Source: Firmicutes bacterium UBA2116
GTDB lineage: Bacteria; Bacillota; Clostridia; Tissierellales; Sedimentibacteraceae
NCBI GenBank assembly: GCA_002331025.1
Contig: DCYG01000001.1
Span: forward strand, 109,479 to 164,386
Direction: 5' to 3'
Length of the DNA stretch: 54,908 bases
Numbering within the stretch: the first letter of the stretch is position 1; every line of letters begins with the position of its first letter. Shown here piece by piece: positions 44,176 through 51,386 of this stretch. The notes beneath the pieces were generated by a model that was not told where the DNA came from, made no database searches, and worked only from the letters and a program-made list of their open reading frames with translations. A program made the position numbers and the translations under genes.

Positions 44176-45486
44176 TTATATTTTTACTTTGTATACTTTT
44201 TGTTCTTCAATATCGTCAGTTAAAGCATCTAAAGCTACTCCTACACGATGATATCTAAGCTTCCATTGAGTTTCCCACGATGTGCCCGGGTCTCCCAATG
44301 GGTAAGGAATTGAAATGGTAGGAACGATTTTGTTAGCTCCCACGGTTGTTGCAACAGGTATTAAATTACACAATAATACTACTGGTATACCCGCTCTTTC
44401 TATTTCTTTTACCATCGTTGCGCCGCAACGTGTACAGGTACCTCAGGTCGATGTCATTATAACTGCGTCTACTTTGTCCTCTTCCAATTTTATGATTATT
44501 TCTTTTGCCATTCTCATAGCTTCTGCCTGAGTAGTTCCTGTTCCTACTGTACTGTAGAAATAATCATGAAGAGATCCAAACTTGCCTTCCTTTAAATATG
44601 CTTTCATCGCATCGATAGGCATGATTACATTAGGATCTGCATCTGCTGCTGCAGGGTCAAAGCCTGCATGTATAGTTTTATATTCTCCTGCTTCAAGCTT
44701 GTCAACTTGTGATATATCATATCTTCCCCACCTTGTTGCAGATGCTGATTGAATTCTGTCAGGATTGTTAACAGGTACAATTCCTCCTGTAGTCATGATA
44801 GCTATTCTGGCTTTTGATAAATCAGCTATAGGAGTAGCAATAGGCACCATGTCCTGTTTTGGAATAGGAAGCTCTGATTCAAAAGGAAGTCCGTTTAATT
44901 TCTTTATAAGCATTTCCACGCCGCGTTCTGCGCCGGTTTTTCCGGATTCCAACCAAACTTGAGCTCTTATGCCTCTTGAGAAAAATCCTTCATCATCAGC
45001 CGGACCTGTTTTTTCTCCGCTTAATAGTTTATTTGCAAAAGATGCTATAACCTTTACATCATCCTTTAATTTAGCGGCCGATTTTCCACCCTTAAACACA
45101 TACATATCTTTTTTAAACATCTCAACTCCGGGATTTTCTTCATTCATGGAAGTAAGCACCGGAACGTTAAATCTTTCTTTGACCGCTTTACATATATTGC
45201 CGCAGGCTACACCGTATCTTCCTGCCTGGAAAGCAGGTCCCGCAATAAAAATATCAAATTCCTTATCTTCCAAGAGACTCAAAATTTCCTTTATTGCTTC
45301 ATCTGTATTGCTTCCCATATAGTTATCACCACATATAACAGTGTGTGTAATCTCTGCATTAAGCATTGAGTTCAACGCAAGTGCAGGTCCTACAGCACCT
45401 TCTCTGATTTCCGGCTTATAGTCAGCAGTATCTTCTCCGCCAACTCCTGCAAAGAATTGATTTATATAATGTATTGCTTTCTTCAT
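44176..45486 (-). CDS. grdH: Selenoprotein component of betaine/glycine/sarcosine reductase protein B (GrdH/GrdB type), UGA = selenocysteine
   Basis: The 436-residue product is the large subunit of the substrate-specific protein B of glycine/sarcosine/betaine reductase. It has AIHYINQFFAGVGGED at the start (ATG 45486 behind AGGAGGTGGG), VICGDNYMGSN near 55 and FIAGPAFQAGRYGVACG near 80. At residue 348 an in-frame TGA (44445-44443) stands in MTST-U-GTCTRCGATMVKEIERAGIPVV, the conserved selenocysteine site of the family, and the frame continues 88 codons to TAA. A small hairpin follows the TGA. The enzyme binds the substrate and forms the selenoether passed to selenoprotein A. The neighbouring BCCT carrier favours betaine as substrate (GrdH), with glycine or sarcosine as alternatives. 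Automatic translation would wrongly split this gene in two. Confidence 0.93.
44416..44430 (-). promoter_or_regulatory. Putative bacterial SECIS hairpin
   Basis: Beginning 13 bases after the UGA codon, minus-strand CGTTGC-GGC-GCAACG forms a perfect 6-bp stem with a GG-containing apical loop. Position, size and loop guanines agree with what is known for bacterial SECIS elements bound by SelB. It lies within the coding sequence. Confidence 0.65.
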
Positions 45487-45497
45487 TTTCCCACCTC

Positions 45498-46823
45498 CTA
45501 AAATTCCTTCATTGTCTTTGTTGACCATCCTGCAATCATATCACCGCAGAACATTCCGTTGTTCTCCATTATTATAGAGCCGTCTTCTCTTACAGAAGGT
45601 CCTAATATTTCATCATAAGACCATCCTCCGGAAAGACCATCCCTTGCCAATGCTTGCAACTCACCTATAACTTTATCTGCGGTTGGAAGCTCAATCAGCT
45701 GAGAAACATTTCCGGTAGAAACTAATGCATTCGCTTTTTCATCAAGAGTTACCAACGGCTGTGAAGCACCGTCTCTTCCCGTACATTCATTGCTTATTCC
45801 AACTGTTTTTACTCCCACATCTTCTAATGCAGCTAAACAAAGAATATAGTCTGCATCCGGATTACCGTATCCTTCTTCAGTTACTATAGCTCCATCTGCA
45901 CCTAATGATTTAGCCATCTGCGCGACAAATATGGCAGATCTTCGCTTTTGCTCCAAGGAAACATTCAAGTTTGACATAATAACACCTAAGAAATTAATTG
46001 TCTTTCCATGTTCCTTATACAATTCCTTTATAGTAGGGAAGTTCTGGAAATCATACGTAGCCCATTTTGATGAAGAGGGCATGAAGCTGCCGGATATTAA
46101 CGCTCCGTCTAATACTTCATTTGGATTCATAAATGTAGGAACATACTTATTCATATCCCATCCATATACTAAATCATTGTAACCCAATTCTTCCATTTGT
46201 GACTGTGGCTGCATAACCAGTACAACTGAAGGAAGCTTATTTACATTGCTGTCTCTCTTTGTTACCGGATTAAGTTCATAGATTTCTACTTCTTCAGGTT
46301 CCATTTCTTTAACAGTAGAACCCAAATATTCAGCAAATTTGTGACATGCCATTCTTATAGCCGTGTTTTTCTTTTGCTGTTCAAATCTTTCAAACTCTTC
46401 ATCAGTATCAGCGACTATACATATATTTATTAGTTGTGAAAACAAAGTATATTTTGCTCCATCTCCACCCATGTCAATTAAACCGTCTCCAAAGCTTCCG
46501 TAATGCATTCCCACACCTAATACGCTGCACCCTTTCAGAGCATGTACTCTTCCGCTTCCGGCCATTTCTATATCTCCTGTTACTCCCGGAAATACAACTC
46601 TTCCGTCAGGCCTGATTCTTGGTTCTACAGCCTCTTTAACCGGAACTATGCGTGTATTTTCGCCCGGTTTTGCAATTACAATATCCACGTCGGTGATGTG
46701 TTCATCTTCCTTGATGAATTCAATTGCTTCTTCCTTATTGATGATTAGAATTCCATTATTAAACATGGTCTTCTCTCCAAAGATAACATCCTTAATCAGG
46801 AAATTACCAATTTCTAATTTCAT
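45498..46823 (-). CDS. grdI: Betaine/glycine/sarcosine reductase protein B small-component precursor family (GrdI/GrdE type)
   Basis: The 441-residue product aligns with the GrdE/GrdG/GrdI family: MKLEIGNFLIKDVIFGEKT at the start, ARPGE-like AKPGENTRIVPVKE near 51, PGVTGDIEMAGSGRVHALKGCSVLG near 79 and the C-terminal ECTGRDGASQPLV and SVREDGSIIMENNGMF. In glycine-type GrdE the precursor is cleaved at a Cys near residue 242 to give a pyruvoyl group. The corresponding stretch here (GALISGSFMPSSSKW, 240-254) has no Cys, and none occurs between C160 and the segment near 320. That fits a betaine-type subunit that is not processed. The gene is 11 bases upstream of grdH and is the first gene of the operon. 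Confidence 0.88.
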   Translation of the reverse strand: MKLEIGNFLIKDVIFGEKTMFNNGILIINKEEAIEFIKEDEHITDVDIVIAKPGENTRIVPVKEAVEPRIRPDGRVVFPGVTGDIEMAGSGRVHALKGCSVLGVGMHYGSFGDGLIDMGGDGAKYTLFSQLINICIVADTDEEFERFEQQKKNTAIRMACHKFAEYLGSTVKEMEPEEVEIYELNPVTKRDSNVNKLPSVVLVMQPQSQMEELGYNDLVYGWDMNKYVPTFMNPNEVLDGALISGSFMPSSSKWATYDFQNFPTIKELYKEHGKTINFLGVIMSNLNVSLEQKRRSAIFVAQMAKSLGADGAIVTEEGYGNPDADYILCLAALEDVGVKTVGISNECTGRDGASQPLVTLDEKANALVSTGNVSQLIELPTADKVIGELQALARDGLSGGWSYDEILGPSVREDGSIIMENNGMFCGDMIAGWSTKTMKEF

Positions 46824-46842
46824 ATCCTTTCCTCCTTTTTTA

Positions 46843-46890
46843 TAATCATGATTATATATGTTTTTTTATTAACAAATATAATCATGATTA
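46843..46890. promoter_or_regulatory. Twin palindromic operators between grdI and the TetR gene
   Basis: TAATCATGATTA occurs twice, at 46843-46854 and 46879-46890, centre-to-centre 36 bases. Each is a perfect 12-bp palindrome, and the first extends to 14 bp. They lie between the putative grdI promoter and its start codon, in the intergenic region shared with a divergent TetR-family gene. They are therefore the likely binding sites of that repressor. Confidence 0.75.
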
Positions 46891-46905
46891 ATTTGGTTAA
46901 TTTTT

Positions 46906-46934
46906 ATACTATCATATTTTTAACTGTTATGCAA
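46906..46934 (-). promoter_or_regulatory. Putative grdI promoter
   Basis: Minus-strand TTGCAT (46934-46929) and TAGTAT (46911-46906) are 17 bases apart. Both are imperfect matches to the sigma-A hexamers. The operator pair lies just downstream of the expected transcription start, as for a road-block repressor. Confidence 0.4.
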
Positions 46935-47005
46935 ACGATTTTTTACAATTTGCTTTGTAGCTTTTTATAAAATTTAAAAAAATAGCAAAAAATGTTATAA
47001 CTTTT

Positions 47006-47034
47006 TTGCTATTAATTACAAAATATGATAATAT
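47006..47034 (+). promoter_or_regulatory. Putative promoter of the TetR-family gene
   Basis: TTGCTA (47006-47011) and TAATAT (47029-47034) are separated by 17 bases, and a TATGAT overlaps the -10. The start codon follows 38 bases later. Confidence 0.4.
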
Positions 47035-47072
47035 CAATATAAAATATATATATAATTGGTGGAAATTTAATA

Positions 47073-47735
47073 ATGGGTGAAAAACATAAAAAATTAGCAA
47101 TTAATCATTTTATCAGCGCTGCAGATGAGCTTATTAATGAAGTAGGTATAGAAAAGGTAACTATAAGAAATATAGCGCAAAAAGCCGGATATAACAGTGC
47201 AACCATATACAACTACTTTGAAAATTTAGATCATCTGATTTTCTTTGGAGCAATGAAAAATATAAAGGATTACGCACTTGCACTTAATTCCTATTTATCA
47301 GATTCAAAAAATGCAATGGATAGATTTTTAATGGTGTGGGAATGTTTCTTTAACTATGCATATTTAAAGCCTGACATATATAATGCTATCTTTTTCCCTA
47401 AGCTGACAAAGCATATTGAAGAATATGTTGAAGAATTTTATTCCCTGTTTCCGGAAGATTTAGGTATTCATCATGATACAATATCGACAATGCTTTTAAA
47501 AGGAAATATTAATGACAGGGGTATGACAACGGTTATGGACTGCGTTAATGAAGGATTCATAGAACCGGATAACGCCGATAAATTAAACGATATGACGCTG
47601 TTAATATTTGAGGGTATGCTAATAAGGGTTCTAAGAGGCGCTGTCAGTTATGAAGATTCAAAAATAAAATCAATGGATTACATAAAAACTATTGTAAAAT
47701 CATTTTTAATCAAGGATTATAATTTTTATTTTTAA
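47073..47735 (+). CDS. TetR/AcrR-family transcriptional regulator
   Basis: The 220-residue protein has an N-terminal TetR helix-turn-helix (residues 22-48, VTIRNIAQKAGYNSATIYNYFENLDHLI) and an all-helical C-terminal ligand domain without recognisable specificity. It is transcribed divergently from grdI-grdH-BCCT, and the 249-base region between them holds two identical 12-bp palindromes. It is therefore the probable regulator of betaine uptake and reduction, with betaine or a product as ligand (inference). The ribosome site is GGTGG. The gene is one of only a few on the plus strand and ends in a terminator shared with nrdJ. Confidence 0.9.
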   Translation: MGEKHKKLAINHFISAADELINEVGIEKVTIRNIAQKAGYNSATIYNYFENLDHLIFFGAMKNIKDYALALNSYLSDSKNAMDRFLMVWECFFNYAYLKPDIYNAIFFPKLTKHIEEYVEEFYSLFPEDLGIHHDTISTMLLKGNINDRGMTTVMDCVNEGFIEPDNADKLNDMTLLIFEGMLIRVLRGAVSYEDSKIKSMDYIKTIVKSFLIKDYNFYF

Positions 47736-47760
47736 AGGATCCCACTTATGTGAGATCCTT
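47735..47760. terminator. Bidirectional terminator between tetR and nrdJ
   Basis: AAGGATC-CCAC and GTGA-GATCCTT form an 11-bp stem with one mismatch around TTAT, flanked by T-rich sequence. It lies between two convergent stop codons. Confidence 0.75.
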
Positions 47761-47769
47761 ATCTGCTGC

Positions 47770-50121
47770 TTACCTTACAGGGCACAAGCCTGTGTCGCAG
47801 CCCTCATTGCCTACATCCAACGCTTCTTCCTGTACTTCATATTTGCTTAGTAAGGATGGTATGAACGGTTTCATTTCCTTCTTAAGCTTAATATATTCTT
47901 CTTCTGTTATTGATTCGTATGGCATTAACTGATAGAAGCTGTCATCTAAGGATAAGAATGATAATGCAACTACATCATCCCAATTGTCCCATACCCATTG
48001 TTCTACCTGCTCCCACTCACTGTCTCTTACGTGTACCGTAATTGAACAGTTGTGATCAACATAGTTTTCCATAAACAATTTGTAGTTTTCCAATTGGTCG
48101 ATTGCCGTAACATCATATTTCGTCTTGCCCTCAGGTGCTTTTTCAGGGAATTCTATGACCTTTGTGGTGCATGTCTTGATGTCCTGACCAACCTCAGGAT
48201 AAATTGAATATCCAAGCTCTTCACACACCTTAACCAAAGGATCGTGACTGTTAATTCTTACTCTTCTCAGGAAGTATGGCGAATGTGAATAATGAACTCC
48301 GCTTGATACTCCCGGAAGCTGAGACAATGTACCCTCAGGTTTAACTGTCGTAACAAGAATAGGCGCACTTTCACCTATTTCATTTGCATATCTATCTGAT
48401 TCATCCTTTGCCGCATCTCTTAATTTTTTTAACAGTTCTGCCTGCTGATCTCTGTCAAAACCAACAGCATTAGCCATATCCTGCCATCCTGTCAATGAGC
48501 ATCCTGTTATTTTATCTCTCTGTTGAACTCTGTCCCACTGTGACAATTCGAGTTCTACGCAAGTCATTCTGTATGCTGCTCTTGCAGATAATCTTTGTGC
48601 CTTTAACAGTGCTTTTTCATCTAAATTTCCGTCTTCATCAACAAATGCATACACGTTAATAGTAGTTAAATTACATAAACCTTTGTTGTCAAGCAATATT
48701 TCTCCGCAAGGATTTACACCGTTCATATTCGGTCTTCTCTTTGCTCCTGCCACCTCGTTTACCCATCCCGGTTCTCCCGAATAACGCATTTGCTCAAGCT
48801 GCCATCTCAACTGATCTCTCGTCGGTTTTTTCCTGTAATAAATTGAATTGTTGCTCATAGAACGGTGGATGATGTCCTTATCAACAATCCATTGTCCGTC
48901 AATATTTTTATACAGCTTGCTTTTTGCTTCTATACAATCCGTATCATCATAATCAATAAGCATTATTTCCGCAGTTCTTCTTACTCCGCCTACAACAACA
49001 TTTTCTCCGATGATATTTGCTATATCCAGGCAATCAATAGGTTTAAGCTTAAAGCGTTCCTTGCCCTCAATTGCACTGCGTTTTTTTATTGCTGAATCAA
49101 TTTTTGTAAACATGTTTTTCATGCTGGCATGACCGCTTGCAGTTCCGCCAAATGTTTTTAATGTTTCTCCCTTTGGTCTTACATTGTTGTAATTAATAAT
49201 TATAGTATTAATATTTCTGTATTCACTTGAATTTATAAAGCCTAAGAAGTAATCAAGCGCCTGCACCCAACCTTCCTTGCTGTCACCTACAATAATTTTT
49301 ACAGTATTGTTATGATTAAATTCTACTCCCGTATTATCTTCTCTTTTTGATTTTGCAACAGGTGTATAATCTTCATGAATTATTCTGAAATTTCCTCTGA
49401 CCTTAGGAAGCTTTGCAACATCATCTTTTAATATCCTTACGCCAACTCCCGAGCCAATCATCAACAGATAAAACAAATCTCTGAAGGCATGGAAATCATC
49501 TATAATTTCAAATGCGCAATTAAAGTTAGCCATCGGATAGTTGTATGATACCGGAGTTCCTCCTACCCAGAATGTTCTTCCTGATAAAAATTGTCTTAAA
49601 TTAAAAATATTATCATATAATTGCTCTGCTTCTTCTTTTTTTGTAGGAACCAGGCTGCAGTTATATTCAACTGCTCTTCTGACCGTTTCCCACCAGTACT
49701 CTCTTCTTCTTTCTTCAGGGAGCCATCTTGAATATGTTCTGTAGTATACGAAATTCCCAAGCTGATTCATCGGAGAGCCAATATGCTTGTACTTGCTGAT
49801 AAATTCTTCGCTTAAAAGCTTATAGTCTTTTCTTTTACGGGAATCTCTTGATTTATCTCTTTCATATCTGTATAATATGTATTTTTTCGCAACATCTTTT
49901 CTTGTGCTGTCCATAAGCTCATTTTCAACCATATCCTGGACAACTTCTACGGGTACAGGAAAGTTTTTATTCTCTAGTTCTGTTTGTATCTTGTGACTTA
50001 TCTCTCTTGCTAAGACCTCGTCTACACCTTCCTTGGTTTCCTTCATGGCTTTAATGATAGCATTGGTTATTTTTTCTGCATTAAAATCAACAAAGGTTCC
50101 GGTTCTTTTAAGTATTCTCAT
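47770..50121 (-). CDS. nrdJ: Adenosylcobalamin-dependent ribonucleoside-triphosphate reductase (class II)
   Basis: The 783-residue product reduces ribonucleoside triphosphates to deoxy forms using adenosylcobalamin. An ATP-cone regulatory domain spans residues 1-90 (ILKRTGTFVDFNAEKITNAI). The catalytic barrel contains NCAFEIIDDFHAFRDLFYLLMIGSGVGVRI near 200, the GGVRRTAEIML motif near 380, and NPCGEILLDNKGLCNLTTINVYAF near 468, holding the thiyl-radical Cys and Glu. The C-terminal redox pair is C775 and C780 in CDTGLCPV. It resembles the monomeric Lactobacillus type. The gene is single-copy here with its own promoter and a possible NrdR box. The enzyme works without oxygen, fitting an anaerobe with a cobalamin supply. 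Confidence 0.95.
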   Translation of the reverse strand: MRILKRTGTFVDFNAEKITNAIIKAMKETKEGVDEVLAREISHKIQTELENKNFPVPVEVVQDMVENELMDSTRKDVAKKYILYRYERDKSRDSRKRKDYKLLSEEFISKYKHIGSPMNQLGNFVYYRTYSRWLPEERRREYWWETVRRAVEYNCSLVPTKKEEAEQLYDNIFNLRQFLSGRTFWVGGTPVSYNYPMANFNCAFEIIDDFHAFRDLFYLLMIGSGVGVRILKDDVAKLPKVRGNFRIIHEDYTPVAKSKREDNTGVEFNHNNTVKIIVGDSKEGWVQALDYFLGFINSSEYRNINTIIINYNNVRPKGETLKTFGGTASGHASMKNMFTKIDSAIKKRSAIEGKERFKLKPIDCLDIANIIGENVVVGGVRRTAEIMLIDYDDTDCIEAKSKLYKNIDGQWIVDKDIIHRSMSNNSIYYRKKPTRDQLRWQLEQMRYSGEPGWVNEVAGAKRRPNMNGVNPCGEILLDNKGLCNLTTINVYAFVDEDGNLDEKALLKAQRLSARAAYRMTCVELELSQWDRVQQRDKITGCSLTGWQDMANAVGFDRDQQAELLKKLRDAAKDESDRYANEIGESAPILVTTVKPEGTLSQLPGVSSGVHYSHSPYFLRRVRINSHDPLVKVCEELGYSIYPEVGQDIKTCTTKVIEFPEKAPEGKTKYDVTAIDQLENYKLFMENYVDHNCSITVHVRDSEWEQVEQWVWDNWDDVVALSFLSLDDSFYQLMPYESITEEEYIKLKKEMKPFIPSLLSKYEVQEEALDVGNEGCDTGLCPVR

Positions 50122-50161
50122 AATCCCTTATCTCCCTATAAATGTATTAAATCACGTGATA

Positions 50162-50215
50162 CTACATATTGTAGCATCGAGCTTAATTTATGTCAATATA
50201 TACTATATATAGTTA
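50162..50215 (-). promoter_or_regulatory. nrdJ promoter with NrdR-like box
   Basis: Minus-strand TTGACA (50196-50191) and TACAAT (50173-50168) are 17 bases apart, an excellent sigma-A promoter 47 bases from the start codon. Just upstream of the -35, ATACTATATATAGTTA (50200-50215) matches 13 of 16 positions of the NrdR box acaCwAtATaTwGtgt as I remember it. A weaker dyad CTACATATTGTAG (50162-50174) overlaps the -10. Paired sites around a promoter are the usual NrdR layout, though the spacing here (about 40 bases) is unusual. The remainder of 50216-50387 shows nothing else. Confidence 0.6.
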
Positions 50216-50387
50216 TTTTTATATATGCACAACTAATTTATATTAGAATCTACACATTTATAGAAACTTAGCAAATTTTGTCGAATATTTCTCAAATGTA
50301 TTAATGTGGTATTTCAACGGTTGTATAATTTCTTAATAAATCTTAACAAATGTTGGCTAACAATAATAGATTGCTGCAAAACAAGGA

Positions 50388-51386
50388 CTATAATATCTTA
50401 ATTATTTCTTCCTTAAATTCTATGGTGGTTAAATTTCCTCCTATATCTTTAGTATGAAGGTTTTTATTTCTCAAAACTGTTTTGAGTGCATGTTCTATTT
50501 TCATAGCTGCTGTCTCCTCACCTATATATTTAAGCATCATAATACCTGATAAAATTGCAGCCGTAGGATTTGCAACATTTTTACCTGCAATATCAGGTGC
50601 AGAGCCGTGAACAGGTTCGAAAACAGCTGTACTCTCACCTATATTGGCGCTTGGAGCCATGCCCAGCCCTCCTACCAATCCTGCAGACATATCAGAAAGT
50701 ATATCTCCATATAGATTAGGTGCAACAATAACTTCATAATCATATGGATTCATAACCAACCTCATGGACATTGCATCAACTATCACATCTTCAAATTTAA
50801 TATGAGGATAGTTTCTGGAAATTTTTCGCCCTGATTCTAAAAATAATCCATCAGTTAATTTCATTATGTTTGCTTTATGGGTCAACGTAACTTTTCCTCT
50901 ATTCTCTTTTTCGGCAACCTTAAATGCAAAGTCAGCAATCCTTTCGCTGGCACTTCTCGTAATTATTCTTATGCTTTCAGCAACATCATCCGTTACCATG
51001 TGTTCGATACCCTTATATAGATCCTCGCTGTTTTCTCTGATAATAACCAAATCTAAATTTTTATACAAGCAATCAATTCCTTCAAAGGATTTTACAGGTC
51101 TTAAGTTACTGTATAAATTAAATCTTTGTCTCAGCAGTACGTTTATGCTTCTGAAGCCCTTGCCAACCGGTGTTGTAATTGGTCCTTTAAAAGCAACCCC
51201 ATTTCTTTCTATACTTTTAATAGTATCTTCAGGCAACAATTCACCACACTTTTCATAAGCAGTATATCCGGCGTTCACTTCTTCCCACTGAATGCTATTT
51301 GTTACTTTATCAATTATATCAGTAGCTGCATACATTATTTCTAAACCGATTCCATCTCCCGGAATCAAAGTAATTTTTCTTTTCAT
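50388..51386 (-). CDS. icd: Isocitrate dehydrogenase (NAD-type, isocitrate/isopropylmalate dehydrogenase family)
   Basis: The 332-residue product is a beta-decarboxylating dehydrogenase: ITLIPGDGIGLEIM at the start, KGPITTPVGKGFRSINVLLRQRFNLYSNLRPV near 70 (the substrate loop with Ser and Arg residues typical of isocitrate enzymes), and RENSEDLYKGIEHM near 118. NLYGDILSDMSAGLVGGLGMAPSANIG near 224 and the NAD-pocket HGSAPDIAGKNVANPTA near 260 follow. Short length and the nucleotide pocket suggest NAD rather than NADP. Its ATG overlaps the aconitase stop. With aconitase and Re-citrate synthase it makes 2-oxoglutarate for glutamate synthesis. Confidence 0.9.
   Translation of the reverse strand: MKRKITLIPGDGIGLEIMYAATDIIDKVTNSIQWEEVNAGYTAYEKCGELLPEDTIKSIERNGVAFKGPITTPVGKGFRSINVLLRQRFNLYSNLRPVKSFEGIDCLYKNLDLVIIRENSEDLYKGIEHMVTDDVAESIRIITRSASERIADFAFKVAEKENRGKVTLTHKANIMKLTDGLFLESGRKISRNYPHIKFEDVIVDAMSMRLVMNPYDYEVIVAPNLYGDILSDMSAGLVGGLGMAPSANIGESTAVFEPVHGSAPDIAGKNVANPTAAILSGIMMLKYIGEETAAMKIEHALKTVLRNKNLHTKDIGGNLTTIEFKEEIIKIL

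Noticed and set aside
44443..45528. A truncated GrdB-like gene ending at TGA, with a separate 79-codon frame downstream
   Set aside because: The TGA is in the conserved selenocysteine context, the downstream frame continues the same family without a gap or ribosome site, and a hairpin follows. It is one selenoprotein gene.
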